In this document: piece after piece, positions 21,863 to 34,900 of the stretch
How positions within the stretch are numbered: position 1 is the stretch's first letter
How the letters are laid out: every line of letters begins with the position of its first letter
NCBI GenBank assembly: GCA_036971475.1
Contig: JBAIZL010000007.1
Location: 35,724,283-35,788,282, forward strand
Reading direction: 5' to 3'
Length of the DNA stretch: 64,000 nucleotides
DNA from: Prosapia bicincta
Taxonomy: Eukaryota > Arthropoda > Insecta > Hemiptera > Cercopidae
Position numbers and translations under genes: made by a program
Notes under the pieces: generated by a model
What the model was told of the DNA's origin: nothing
The model's database searches: none
The model's input: the letters and a program-made list of their open reading frames with translations, nothing else

Positions 21863-22374
21863 GTATATTTTAGTAAAGGTATATAGTATTGTTTGATATT
21901 ACAACCAAATCTATCGTAACTGGATACTTTATGGGTAGATATATTTACGGCGCGTCGTTGAAACGCGGGCGTAGTAGCCTACTTCTTGTTACTCTACAAT
22001 GAATTTTTTACCCAACTTTAATTTTATAAACATTTTTTTATTTACCTGAGCGAGAGTTTTCGTTATTTTTTTCGTATTACGGTATAATTGTTTTTCCCTT
22101 ATCGAACACGTGTGAGAACGGGAAATAAATAAGTGAAATTTTACATTGACTTTCTTAGGGTTCCTGGTTTTCGCATAGACCTATTTTTATTTAGAAATTC
22201 CTTTAGGGCACCGACCCACTGGCCTTGGAAAATCCTTTAACGGTAGATTTATAAACTATAGTTTGATTGGTATTTAATTTCAGTAAATTAAATTCAACCC
22301 AAATACAAATAAAAATTAAATCAATACAAATATTCGTCAACCCCGTACGAAGGACGGGTACTCTGCTTGTATCT

Positions 22375-22441
22375 ACATACACACACACGCGTGCGCGCGC
22401 ACGCACACACGCACGCACACACGCACACACGCACGTACACA
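22375..22441. repeat. CA/CG-rich microsatellite
   Basis: An alternating purine-pyrimidine tract of ACAC and GCGC steps (for example CGCGTGCGCGCGCACGCACA). Such sequence can adopt Z-DNA, but I have no evidence that it does. Confidence 0.95.
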
Positions 22442-22725
22442 GTATTTATCAAATAACATAGTAGATGTTAGAAATGTTTCTGTTTAGCCGAGTAAAATGA
22501 TATCCAGTAGAGTCGTATGTGTTTTTTTAAAATCGTATTTGTTTACTAATTTCCCATTTTCAGTTGCTTACTAATTAGTGACGACAGAGAAGAGATTTCG
22601 TTATGACGTATGCACTACGTAACCAAGGTACCAGAATGACGTCACCGTCTGAATGGCACGTGCTCTAACCACACGTGTGTCTGCTGCCCTGCCATCGAAT
22701 TCCTCAGTCCCTGGTAAAGACAATG
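22442..22725. other. unique spacer
   Basis: No gene recognised. It contains ATGACGTCACC near 22636 and two CACGTG-like sites near 22660-22675, possible chance matches to bZIP and E-box sites. Confidence 0.4.
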
Positions 22726-23737
22726 GCCTACATTTACAAGTCGACAGTTTCACAATGGGTATCTTATTTCTGTAATACGCGGTGATGCGACCGTTTGTTG
22801 CAACTATTTGAATTCCAGATGATTAATGTTAGGCTTTATATGTAAGAAATGTTATTGCGTAAATCGACAGAAATTATTTCGTTCGTATTTTATGGTAGCT
22901 TTATAGATTATGTTTCTATTGAGATTTGTCAAACATTTGGCAAAATTCGTGTCTCTTGTTTGATTTATATTGTCTTTCAATCTTTAACAATTTTGTTGAC
23001 GAAATTATTTTTTATAAAAAAATCCTGAAGACTTTTTAGAAATGAGGTCTTACTTTGATTAGGAAATTAACTACTTTTTGAATTCAGAGAACCAAAGAAT
23101 TATTTAACGGGTAATTTCTCCGAGAGAACACGTTAACGGGTAATTTCTCAGAGAGAACACGTTAACGGGTAATTTCTCAGAGAGAAAACGTTAATGGGAA
23201 ATGAGAATATTACTTCCCTTTATAAACTATTGCCTACATTTACAAGTCGACAGTTTCACAATGGGTATCTTATTTCTGTAATACGCGGTGATGCGACCGT
23301 TTGTTGCAACTATTTGAATTCCAGATGATTAATGTTAGGCTTTATATGTAAGAAATGTTATTGCGTAAATCGACAGAAATTATTTCGTTCGTATTTTATG
23401 GTAGCTTTATAAATTATGTTTCTATTGAGATTTGTCAAACATTTGGCAAAATTCGTGTCTCTTGTTTGATTTATATTGTCTTTCAATCTTTAACAATTTT
23501 GTTGACGAAATTATTTTTTATAAAAAAATCCTGAAGACTTTTTAGAAATGAGGTCTTACTTTGATTAGGAAATTAACTACTTTTTGAATTCAGAGAACCA
23601 AAGAATTATTTAACGGGTAATTTCTCCGAGAGAACACGTTAACGGGTAATTTCTCAGAGAGAACACGTTAACGGGTAATTTCTCAGAGAGAAAACGTTAA
23701 TGGGAAATGAGAATATTACTTCCCTTTATAAACTATT
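22726..23737. repeat. 506-bp tandem duplication, two near-identical copies
   Basis: GCCTACATTTACAAGTCGAC starts at 22726 and 23232. The two copies agree throughout as far as I compared them, with one difference seen (TTATAGATT versus TTATAAATT). Copy 2 runs into GCCTATATTGTGG, so a short GCCTA-ATT homology marks the junctions. Each copy contains the 29-bp repeat described separately. Confidence 0.95.
23104..23197. repeat. 29-bp repeat x3, nested in the 506-bp duplication
   Basis: TTAACGGGTAATTTCTC begins at 23104, 23133 and 23162, followed by GAGAGAACACG. The same triplet recurs at about 23610-23703 in copy 2. Confidence 0.93.
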
Positions 23738-24320
23738 GCCTATATTGTGGCATTTAGAAACATTCCCGGGCATGTAGTATGTATAGTTTTTTAAAACCTG
23801 CGGAATATAACCGCTACAGGTTTCGAATGACGTAGATATTTCCGAAGTACAGTGCGGACCACGGAACCGTGCACTTGGCCTTGAGAGATCGCAGTAGGCG
23901 AGAATGAGGGGGTTAAGTGGCCGCCGAGGTTTTGCAGCGTCTGTCACGGGACACTGGCTGTGTTTAGGAATTTGAAATCAGGGCTTTTGATTAGAGCTGG
24001 ATCTAAGGAGGGGCAGAAAGTTTTATTGGGTGGGACGGGATATGAATTTTATGCTGAGGGGACATCGTTTATTTATTACATGCAATAAACGTGTGTAATA
24101 CGGATGTTGTAACATAATAGTGTTGTAATGTGTGGTAATAGTAGTAGTAGAGCCAGAATGGAGGGAAAGGAAATGTAGGATGGGGGGGATCCAGGAGAAT
24201 TTTGGGTCGGGGGAGGAAGATGGCTGATGTTCCGGATATGTGGATATTTTGAGCTGTCGGTTGTGCCGAAGAGTTTTGCGGAGAGGGAACGTGAGCAGTA
24301 GGTGAGAAGGGATGTAGAGG
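23738..24320. other. mixed sequence with a fragment of repeat R
   Basis: Bases about 23866-23905 (GTGCACTTGGCCTTGAGAG, then ATCGCAGTAGGCG) match repeat R and are inverted relative to 24519-24560. The stretch from 24140 to 24300 is G-rich (AATGGAGGGAAAGG, GGATGGGGGGGATCC). A minus-strand open frame at 23726-23947 shows no recognisable domain and overlaps the R fragment, so I do not call it a gene. Confidence 0.5.
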
Positions 24321-24560
24321 GTCAGTATAAATACTTCCCTACAAACATGATAAGGACTGTCAAAACACTCACTTGCATGAGGTGGTCGGTATTAGATAAA
24401 TTCGATGATAAATTAGCTTCGGTATGAAATAACAAACCATCTTGAAATATGTGTAGACATGAACATTCATGTAACCTATTTTAAGAAGTTGTAGTACACG
24501 AAAAATCTCAGTGGATCTCTCAAGGCCAAGTGCACGGTTACGTGGTCCACTATAAATTTC
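24321..24560 (+). repeat. dispersed repeat R, copy 2
   Basis: Matches the reverse complement of 16757-17018 and continues past the point where copy 1 is cut by the 56-bp array: CTCTCAAGGCCAAGTGCACG, then GTTACGTGGTCC. The minus-strand open frame across this region resembles the forward frame in copy 1 at the peptide level (for example VCYFIPKLIYHRIYL versus VCYFISKLIYQRIYL). With so little difference this reflects shared DNA rather than selection. Confidence 0.72.
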
Positions 24561-25380
24561 AAAAATCTCATAAAATAACGAAGTTAGTTTAATAATGACC
24601 AACCAGGTTTCAGGTTTTTCCTGAAAAATTGTTGTGAGGCAGTTTACCTTACGAAGCTGGTCACACTGTAACGTCACTGAAACATATTAACTAGTGTTGT
24701 TGCAAAACTACTCTAGCAAGGCCGCCGTTTGCATTCAGTCCACACTGCATAGTGCCGGCGCTGTCTGACTGAATGCTAATTCTCATCCATTCATTCACTC
24801 ATTCATGAAAACCTCAATTGGCAAAGTGCTTTGTTGACGGACAGTTCACTAGTTGATTGTTGGACTTTCACTGCTGTTGCAAGAGGAAACTCTGCGATTG
24901 TTGCGCAGTGAGGGCGAGGCGGGAAGCGCCTGCGTTTGTAGCAGGTAGCTTTAAGTCGCGGGGTTTTATTTATTTATTTATGATTGTTTGTAAGTCCCGT
25001 TAGATTGTTTCAGCGACTGATGGATTGACACCACCTCATTGAATGATGTACCCAGTGCATGGATAACATGTTGCAGATTAAACATAACCTTCACTTGGAC
25101 CTCAGTAGGCGGTAAAGAATGTGTCAAATGAAAGTAAAAAAAGCTCAGATCATTATGACTAGGTACTTGAGTTCTTTTTCTAGGCTGCAACTTGCAAAAC
25201 ATTTTCATTGGTACTTTATGTTATATGTAGTGGTTGTATTCGTGAGTAAGTGCGTGCGCTCGTGAGGAAGTATGTGCATGAAAAATTGCTTACACTCAAA
25301 AAATAAAATCATTAAAACATACTTTTTGGAGAGTTGTGTAGTTTTTCCATTAAATATATTTCTTGTCTACTATTTTACTT
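24561..25380. other. unique sequence
   Basis: Includes a moderately GC-rich stretch (24890-24960) and an ATTTATTTATTTAT run near 24967. One minus-strand frame of interest is listed separately. Otherwise nothing recognised. Confidence 0.45.
24978..25208 (-). CDS. unrecognised reading frame, 76 codons, possibly an exon remnant
   Basis: Begins MKMFCKLQPRKRTQVPSHND and includes LPPTEVQVKVMFNLQHVIHA followed by LGTSFNEVVSIHQSLKQ, which has a plausible amphipathic helical pattern. It lies outside any repeat, unlike most open frames here. I recognise no family, and there is no supporting splice or promoter signal. Confidence 0.18.
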   Translation of the reverse strand: MKMFCKLQPRKRTQVPSHNDLSFFYFHLTHSLPPTEVQVKVMFNLQHVIHALGTSFNEVVSIHQSLKQSNGTYKQS

Positions 25381-25877
25381 CTTATCTACAAGCTTAGTTT
25401 ACTGTGGTACCCGTTCTCCTTATCTACAAGTTTCGTTTACTGTGGTACCCGTTCTCCTTATCTACAAGCTTTGTTTACTGTGGTACCCGTTCTCCTTATC
25501 TACAAGCTTTGTTTACTGTGGTACCCGTTCTCCTTATCTACAAGCTTTGTTTACTGTGGTAACCGTTCTCCTTATCTACAAGCTTTGTTTACTGTGGTAC
25601 CCGTTCTCCTTATCTACAAGCTTTGTTTACTGTGGTACCCGTTCTCCTTATCTACAAGCTTTGTTTACTGTGGTACCCGTTCTCCTTATCTACAAGCTTT
25701 GTTTACTGTGGTACCCGTTCTCCTTATCTACAAGCTTTGTTTACTGTGGTACCCGTTCTCCTTATCTACAAGCTTTGTTTACTGTGGTACCAGTTCTCCT
25801 TATCTACAAGCTTTGTTTACTGTGGTACCCGTTCTCCTTATCTACAAGCTTTGTTTACTGTGGTACCCATTCTCCTG
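25381..25877. repeat. 38-bp tandem repeat, about 13 copies
   Basis: GGTACCCGTTCTCCTTATCT recurs every 38 bp (25406, 25444 and so on), then ACAAGCTTTGTTTACTGT. Each unit holds KpnI (GGTACC) and HindIII (AAGCTT) sites. The unit has no stop on the plus strand, so frames of up to 187 codons run through it. They are frame-shifted readings of one repeat, not genes. Confidence 0.97.
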
Positions 25878-28800
25878 TGGTAAATGAAGAAGTGTAAAAT
25901 CTTTGACGAATTTAAGAATCATTGCTGGGTTTTGGATTTAACTCATAATAATGTTTTGCTATAATACACTTGTAAACCTTTCTGGACTGCCTCTTTCTTT
26001 ACTTCCTGTATGCTTTGATCTTTTTGTTTAAGGCGGTTTTGCTATAATACAATTGTAAACCTTTCTGGGACTGTCACTTTCTCTACTTCCTGTAGGCTTT
26101 GATCTTTTTGTTTAAGGCGGTTTTTCTATAATACACTTGTAAACCTTTCTGGGACTGTCACTTTCTCTACTTCCTGTATGCTTTGATCTTTTTGTTTAAG
26201 GCGGTTTTGCTATAATACAATTCTAAACCTTTCTGGACTGCCTCTTTCTTTACTTCCTGTATGCTTTGATCTTTTTGTTTAAGACGGTTTTGCTATAATA
26301 CAATTGTAAACCTCTCTGGACTGTCACTTTCTCTACTTCCTGTATGCTTTGATCTTTTTGTTTAAGGCGGTTTTGCTATAATACAATTGTAAACCTTTCT
26401 GGGACTGTCACTTTCTCTACTTCCTGTATGCTTTGATCTTTTTGTTTAAGGCGGTTTTGCTATAATACAATTGTAAACCTTTCTGGGACTGTCACTTTCT
26501 CTACTTCCTGTATGCTTTGATCTTTTTGTTTAAGGCGGTTTTTCTATAATACACTTGTAAACCTTTCTGGGACTGTCACTTTCTCTACTTCCTGTATGCT
26601 TTGATCTTTTTGTTTAAGGCGGTTTTGCTATAATACAATTGTAAACCTTTCTGGGACTGTCACTTTCTCTACTTCCTGTATGCTTTGATCTTTTTGTTTA
26701 AGGCGGTTTTGCTATAATACAATTGTAAACCTTTCTGGGACTGTCACTTTCTCTACTTCCTGTATGCTTTGATCTTTTTGTTTAAGGCGGTTTTGCTATA
26801 ATACAATTGTAAACCTTTCTGGGACTGTCACTTTCTCTACTTCCTGTATGCTTTGATCTTTTTGTTTAAGGCGGTTTTGCTATAATACAATTCTAAACCT
26901 TTCTGGACTGCCTCTTTCTTTACTTCCTGTATGCTTTGATCTTTTTGTTTAAGGCGGTTTTGCTATAATACAATTGTAAACCTTTCTGGGACTGTCACTT
27001 TCTCTACTTCCTGTATGCTTTGATCTTTTTGTTTAAGGCGGTTTTGCTATAATACAATTGTAAACCTTTCTGGGACTGTCACTTTCTCTACTTCCTGTAT
27101 GCTTTGATCTTTTTGTTTAAGGCGGTTTTGCTATAATACAATTCTAAACCTTTCTGGACTGCCTCTTTCTTTACTTCCTGTATGCTTTGATCTTTTTGTT
27201 TAAGGCGGTTTTGCTATAATACAATTGTAAACCTTTCTGGGACTGTCACTTTCTCTACTTCCTGTATGCTTTGATCTTTTTGTTTAAGGCGGTTTTGCTA
27301 TAATACAATTGTAAACCTTTCTGGGACTGTCACTTTCACTACTTCCTGTATGCTTTGATCTTTTTGTTTAAGGCGGTTTTGCTATAATACAATTGTAAAC
27401 CTTTCTGGGACTGTCACTTTCTCTACTTCCTGTATGCTTTGATCTTTTTGTTTAAGGCGGTTTTGCTATAATACAATTGTAAACCTTTCTGGGACTGTCA
27501 CTTTCTCTACTTCCTGTATGCTTTGATCTTTTTGTTTAAGGCGGTTTTGCTATAATACAATTCTAAACCTTTCTGGACTGCCTCTTTCTTTACTTCCTGT
27601 ATGCTTTGATCTTTTTGTTTAAGACGGTTTTGCTATAATACAATTGTAAACCTTTCTGGACTGTCACTTTCTCTACTTCCTGTATGCTTTGATCTTTTTG
27701 TTTAAGGCGGTTTTGCTATAATACAATTCGAAACCTTTCTGGGACTGTCACTTTCTCTACTTCCTGTATGCTTTGATCTTTTTGTTTAAGGCGGTTTTGC
27801 TATAATACAATTGTAAACCTTTCTGGGACTGTCACTTTCTCTACTTCCTGTATGCTTTGATCTTTTTGTTTAAGGCGGTTTTTCTATAATACACTTGTAA
27901 ACCTTTCTGGGACTGTCACTTTCTCTACTTCCTGTATGCTTTGATCTTTTTGTTTAAGGCGGTTTTGCTATAATACAATTGTAAACCTTTCTGGGACTGT
28001 CACTTTCTCTACTTCCTGTATGCTTTGATCTTTTTGTTTAAGGCGGTTTTGCTATAATACAATTGTAAACCTTTCTGGGACTGTCACTTTCTCTACTTCC
28101 TGTATGCTTTGATCTTTTTGTTTAAGGCGGTTTTGCTATAATACAATTGTAAACCTTTCTGGGACTGTCACTTTCTCTACTTCCTGTATGCTTTGATCTT
28201 TTTGTTTAAGGCGGTTTTGCTATAATACAATTCTAAACCTTTCTGGACTGCCTCTTTCTTTACTTCCTGTATGCTTTGATCTTTTTGTTTAAGGCGGTTT
28301 TGCTATAATACAATTGTAAACCTTTCTGGACTGCCTCTTTCTTTACTTCCTGTATGCTTTGATCTTTTTGTTTAAGGCGGTTTTGCTATAATACAATTGT
28401 AAACCTTTCTGGGACTGTCACTTTCTCTACTTCCTGTATGCTTTGATCTTTTTGTTTAAGGCGGTTTTGCTATAATACAATTGTAAACCTTTCTGGACTG
28501 CCTCTTTCTTTACTTCCTGTATGCTTTGATCTTTTTGTTTAAGGCGGTTTTGCTATAATACAATTGTAAACCTTTCTGGACTGCCTCTTTCTTTACTTCC
28601 TGTATGCTTTGATCTTTTTGTTTAAGGCGGTTTTGCTATAATACAATTGTAAACCTTTCTGGACTGCCTCTTTCTTTACTTCCTGTATGCTTGATCTTTT
28701 TGTTTAAGGCGGTTTTGCTATAATACACTTGTAAACCTTTCGGGACTGCCTCTTTCTTTACTTCCTGTATGCTTGATCTTTTTGTTTAAGGCGGTTTTGC

Positions 28801-31559
28801 TATAATACAATTGTAAACCTTTCTGGACTGCCTCTTTCTTTACTTCCTGTATGCTTGATCTTTTTGTTTAAGGCGGTTTTGCTATAATACAATTGTAAAC
28901 CTTTCTGGACTGCCTCTTTCTTTACTTCCTGTATGCTTTGATCTTTTTGTTTAAGACGGTTTTGCTATAATACAATTGTAAACCTTTCTGGACTGTCACT
29001 TTCTCTACTTCCTGTATGCTTTGATCTTTTTGTTTAAGGCGGTTTTGCTATAATACAATTGTAAACCTTTCTGGGACTGTTACTTTCTCTACTTCCTGTA
29101 TGCTTTGATCTTTTTGTTTAAGGCGGTTTTGCTATAATACAATTGTAAACCTTTCTGGGACTGTCACTTTCTCTACTTCCTGTATGCTTTGATCTTTTTG
29201 TTTACGGCGGTTTTTCTATAATACACTTGTAAACCTTTCTGGGACTGTCACTTTCTCTACTTCCTGTATGCTTTGATCTTTTTGTTTAAGGCGGTTTTGC
29301 TATAATACAATTGTAAACCTTTCTGGACTGCCTCTTTCTTTACTTCCTGTATGCTTTGATCTTTTTGTTTAAGGCGGTTTTGCTATAATACAATTGTAAA
29401 CCTTTCTGGGACTGTCACTTTCTCTACTTCCTGTATGCTTTGATCTTTTTGTTTAAGGCGGTTTTGCTATAATACAATTGTAAACCTTTCTGGGACTGTC
29501 ACTTTCTCTACTTCCTGTATGCTTTGATCTTTTTGTTTAAGGCGGTTTTGCTATAATACAATTGTAAACCTTTCTGGGACTGTCACTTTCTCTACTTCCT
29601 GTATGCTTTGATCTTTTTGTTTAAGGCGGTTTTGCTATAATACAATTGTAAACCTTCCTGGGACTGTTACTTTCTCTACTTCCTGTATGCTTTGATCTTT
29701 TTGTTTAAGGCGGTTTTGCTATAATACAATTGTAAACCTTTCTGGGACTGTCACTTTCTCTACTTCCTGTATGCTTTGATCTTTTTGTTTACGGCGGTTT
29801 TTCTATAATACACTTGTAAACCTTTCTGGGACTGTCACTTTCTCTACTTCCTGTATGCTTTGATCTTTTTGTTTAAGGCGGTTTTGCTATAATACAATTG
29901 TAAACCTTTCTGGACTGCCTCTTTCTTTACTTCCTGTATGCTTTGATCTTTTTGTTTAAGGCGGTTTTGCTATAATACAATTGTAAACCTTTCTGGGACT
30001 GTCACTTTCTCTACTTCCTGTATGCTTTGATCTTTTTGTTTAAGGCGGTTTTGCTATAATACAATTGTAAACCTTTCTGGGACTGTCACTCTCTCTACTT
30101 CCTGTATGCTTTGATCTTTTTGTTTAAGGCGGTTTTGCTATAATACAATTGTAAACCTTTCTGGGACTGTCACTCTCTCTACTTCCTGTATGCTTTGATC
30201 TTTTTGTTTAAGGCGGTTTTGCTATAATACAATTGTAAACCTTTCTGGGACTGTCACTTTCTCTACTTCCTGTATGCTTTGATCTTTTTGTTTAAGGTGG
30301 TTTTGCTATAATACAATTGTAAACCTTTCTGGACTGCCTCTTTCTTTACTTCCTGTATGCTTTGATCTTTTTGTTTAAGGCGGTTTTGCTATAATACAAT
30401 TGTAAACCTTTCTGGACTGCCTCTTTCTTTACTTCCTGTATGCTTTGATCTTTTTGTTTAAGGCGGTTTTGCTATAATACAATTGTAAACCTTTCTGGAC
30501 TGCCTCTTTCTTTACTTCCTGTATGCTTTGATCTTTTTGTTTAAGGCGGTTTTGCTATAATACAATTGTAAACCTTTCTGGACTGCCTCTTTCTTTACTT
30601 CCTGTATGCTTTGATCTTTTTGTTTAAGGCGGTTTTGCTATAATACAATTGTAAACCTTTCTGGGACTGTCACTTTCTCTACTTCCTGTATGCTTTGATC
30701 TTTTTGTTTAAGGCGGTTTTGCTATAATACAATTCTAAACCTTTCTGGGACTGTCACTTTCTCTACTTCCTGTATGCTTTGATCTTTTTGTTTAAGGCGG
30801 TTTTGCTATAATACAATTCTAAACCTTTCTGGACTGCCTCTTTCTTTACTTCCTGTATGCTTTGATCTTTTTGTTTAAGACGGTTTTGCTATAATACAAT
30901 TGTAAACCTTTCTGGACTGTCACTTTCTCTACTTCCTGTATGCTTTGATCTTTTTGTTTAAGGCGGTTTTGCTATAATACAATTCGAAACCTTTCTGGGA
31001 CTGTCACTTTCTCTACTTCCTGTATGCTTTGATCTTTTTGTTTAAGGCGGTTTTGCTATAATACAATTGTAAACCTTTCTGGGACTGTCACTTTCTCTAC
31101 TTCCTGTATGCTTTGATCTTTTTGTTTAAGGCGGTTTTTCTATAATACACTTGTAAACCTTTCTGGGACTGTCACTTTCTCTACTTCCTGTATGCTTTGA
31201 TCTTTTTGTTTAAGGCGGTTTTGCTATAATACAATTGTAAACCTTTCTGGGACTGTCACTTTCTCTACTTCCTGTATGCTTTGATCTTTTTGTTTAAGGC
31301 GGTTTTGCTATAATACAATTGTAAACCTTTCTGGGACTGTCACTTTCTCTACTTCCTGTATGCTTTGATCTTTTTGTTTAAGGCGGTTTTGCTATAATAC
31401 AATTCTAAACCTTTCTGGGACTGTCACTTTCTCTACTTCCTGTATGCTTTGATCTTTTTGTTTAAGGCGGTTTTGCTATAATACAATTCTAAACCTTTCT
31501 GGACTGCCTCTTTCTTTACTTCCTGTATGCTTTGATCTTTTTGTTTAAGGCGGTTTTGC

Positions 31560-34500
31560 TATAATACAATTGTAAACCTTTCTGGGACTGTCACTTTCTC
31601 TACTTCCTGTATGCTTTGATCTCTTTGTTTAAGGCGGTTTTGCTATAATACAATTGTAAACCTTTCTGGGACTGTCACTTTCTCTACTTCCTGTATGCTT
31701 TGATCTTTTTGTTTAAGGCGGTTTTGCTATAATACAATTGTAAACCTTTCTGGGACTGTCACTTTCTCTACTTCCTGTATGCTTTGATCTTTTTGTTTAA
31801 GGCGGTTTTGCTATAATACAATTGTAAACCTTTCTGGGACTGTCACTTTCTCTACTTCCTGTATGCTTTGATCTTTTTGTTTAAGGCGGTTTTGCTATAA
31901 TACAATTGTAAACCTTTCTGGACTGCCTCTTTCTTTACTTCCTGTATGCTTTGATCTTTTTGTTTAAGGCGGTTTTGCTATAATACAATTGTAAACCTTT
32001 CTGGACTGCCTCTTTCTTTACTTCCTGTATGCTTTGATCTTTTTGTTTAAGGCGGTTTTGCTATAATACAATTGTAAACCTTTCTGGACTGCCTCTTTCT
32101 TTACTTCCTGTATGCTTTGATCTTTTTGTTTAAGGCGGTTTTGCTATAATACAATTGTAAACCTTTCTGGGACTGTCACTTTCTCTACTTCCTGTATGCT
32201 TTGATCTTTTTGTTTAAGGCGGTTTTGCTATAATACAATTGTAAACCTTTCTGGACTGCCTCTTTCTTTACTTCCTGTATGCTTTGATCTTTTTGTTTAA
32301 GGCGGTTTTGCTATAATACAATTGTAAACCTTTCTGGACTGCCTCTTTCTTTACTTCCTGTATGCTTTGATCTTTTTGTTTAAGGCGGTTTTGCTATAAT
32401 ACAATTGTAAACCTTTCTGGACTGCCTCTTTCTTTACTTCCTGTATGCTTGATCTTTTTGTTTAAGGCGGTTTTGCTATAATACACTTGTAAACCTTTCG
32501 GGACTGCCTCTTTCTTTACTTCCTGTATGCTTGATCTTTTTGTTTAAGGCGGTTTTGCTATAATACAATTGTAAACCTTTCTGGACTGCCTCTTTCTTTA
32601 CTTCCTGTATGCTTGATCTTTTTGTTTAAGGCGGTTTTGCTATAATACAATTGTAAACCTTTCTGGACTGCCTCTTTCTTTACTTCCTGTATGCTTTGAT
32701 CTTTTTGTTTAAGACGGTTTTGCTATAATACAATTGTAAACCTTTCTGGACTGTCACTTTCTCTACTTCCTGTATGCTTTGATCTTTTTGTTTAAGGCGG
32801 TTTTGCTATAATACAATTGTAAACCTTTCTGGGACTGTTACTTTCTCTACTTCCTGTATGCTTTGATCTTTTTGTTTAAGGCGGTTTTGCTATAATACAA
32901 TTGTAAACCTTTCTGGGACTGTCACTTTCTCTACTTCCTGTATGCTTTGATCTTTTTGTTTACGGCGGTTTTTCTATAATACACTTGTAAACCTTTCTGG
33001 GACTGTCACTTTCTCTACTTCCTGTATGCTTTGATCTTTTTGTTTAAGGCGGTTTTGCTATAATACAATTGTAAACCTTTCTGGACTGCCTCTTTCTTTA
33101 CTTCCTGTATGCTTTGATCTTTTTGTTTAAGGCGGTTTTGCTATAATACAATTGTAAACCTTTCTGGGACTGTCACTTTCTCTACTTCCTGTATGCTTTG
33201 ATCTTTTTGTTTAAGGCGGTTTTGCTATAATACAATTGTAAACCTTTCTGGGACTGTCACTTTCTCTACTTCCTGTATGCTTTGATCTTTTTGTTTAAGG
33301 CGGTTTTGCTATAATACAATTGTAAACCTTTCTGGGACTGTCACTCTCTCTACTTCCTGTATGCTTTGATCTTTTTGTTTAAGGCGGTTTTGCTATAATA
33401 CAATTGTAAACCTTTCTGGGACTGTCACTTTCTCTACTTCCTGTATGCTTTGATCTTTTTGTTTAAGGTGGTTTTGCTATAATACAATTGTAAACCTTTC
33501 TGGACTGCCTCTTTCTTTACTTCCTGTATGCTTTGATCTTTTTGTTTAAGGCGGTTTTGCTATAATACAATTGTAAACCTTTCTGGACTGCCTCTTTCTT
33601 TACTTCCTGTATGCTTTGATCTTTTTGTTTAAGGCGGTTTTGCTATAATACAATTGTAAACCTTTCTGGACTGCCTCTTTCTTTACTTCCTGTATGCTTT
33701 GATCTTTTTGTTTAAGGCGGTTTTGCTATAATACAATTGTAAACCTTTCTGGGACTGTCACTTTCTCTACTTCCTGTATGCTTTGATCTTTTTGTTTAAG
33801 GCGGTTTTGCTATAATACAATTGTAAACCTTTCTGGACTGCCTCTTTCTTTACTTCCTGTATGCTTTGATCTTTTTGTTTAAGGCGGTTTTGCTATAATA
33901 CAATTGTAAACCTTTCTGGACTGCCTCTTTCTTTACTTCCTGTATGCTTTGATCTTTTTGTTTAAGGCGGTTTTGCTATAATACAATTGTAAACCTTTCT
34001 GGACTGCCTCTTTCTTTACTTCCTGTATGCTTGATCTTTTTGTTTAAGGCGGTTTTGCTATAATACACTTGTAAACCTTTCGGGACTGCCTCTTTCTTTA
34101 CTTCCTGTATGCTTGATCTTTTTGTTTAAGGCGGTTTTGCTATAATACAATTGTAAACCTTTCTGGACTGCCTCTTTCTTTACTTCCTGTATGCTTGATC
34201 TTTTTGTTTAAGGCGGTTTTGCTATAATACAATTGTAAACCTTTCGGGACTGCCTCTTTCTTTACTTCCTGTATGCTTGATCTTTTTGTTTAAGGCGGTT
34301 TTGCTATAATACAATTGTAAACCTTTCTGGACTGCCTCTTTCTTTACTTCCTGTATGCTTGATCTTTTTGTTTAAGGCGGTTTTGCTATAATACACTTGT
34401 AAACCTTTCGGGACTGCCTCTTTCTTTACTTCCTGTATGCTTGATCTTTTTGTTTAAGGCGGTTTTACTATAATACAATTGTAAACCTTTCTGGACTGCC

Positions 34501-34900
34501 TCTTTCTTTACTTCCTGTATGCTTTGATCTTTTTGTTTAAGGCGGTTTTGCTATAATACAATTGTAAACCTTTCTGGACTGCCTCTTTCTTTACTTCCTG
34601 TATGCTTTGATCTTTTTGTTTAAGGCGGTTTTGCTATAATACAATTGTAAACCTTTCTGGACTGCCTCTTTCTTTACTTCCTGTATGCTTGATCTTTTTG
34701 TTTAAGGCGGTTTTGCTATAATACACTTGTAAACCTTTCGGGACTGCCTCTTTCTTTACTTCCTGTATGCTTGATCTTTTTGTTTAAGGCGGTTTTGCTA
34801 TAATACACTTGTAAACCTTTCTGGACTGCCTCTTTCTTTACTTCCTGTATGCTTGATCTTTTTGTTTAAGGCGGTTTTGCTATAATACACTTGTAAACCT
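31560..34900. repeat. segment of the 84-bp satellite duplicated about 8.66 kb downstream
   Basis: Marker variants AAGACGG (32713), TTTACGGCGG (32963), TCACTCTCTC (near 33345) and AAGGTGG (33469) recur at about 41375, 41625, 42005 and 42131, all offset by about 8662 bp. The rare GGTTTTACTATAATAC also recurs (34461 and 43205) with one extra unit of offset. The boundaries given are approximate. Confidence 0.75.

Larger units (their letters stand above)
21321..22132. mobile_element. long-TIR element X, Mutator-like by TSD length
   Basis: The left end is TATTTATTTCCCGTTCCC and the right end GAGAACGGGAAATAAATAA, inverted repeats that continue inward for about 100 bp (TTCGATTTTAGCGAAAAC against TTTTTCCCTTATCGAACA, and CTCTCGCTC against GAGCGAGAG). 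The flanks carry TGAAATTTT at 21311-21319 and 22134-22142, a 9-bp target duplication. Long TIRs plus a 9-bp TSD fit Mutator-like elements. No transposase is present, so it is non-autonomous. A third, partial copy lies at 58668-58808. Confidence 0.7.
21241..22245 (+). repeat. dispersed repeat W, copy 2, split by element X
   Basis: The left half, 21241-21319, ends TTAAGCTGAAATTTT. The right half resumes at 22134 with TGAAATTTTACATTGACTTT and runs to GGCACCGACCCACTGGCC. Copy 1 has the same segments contiguous. Confidence 0.72.
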
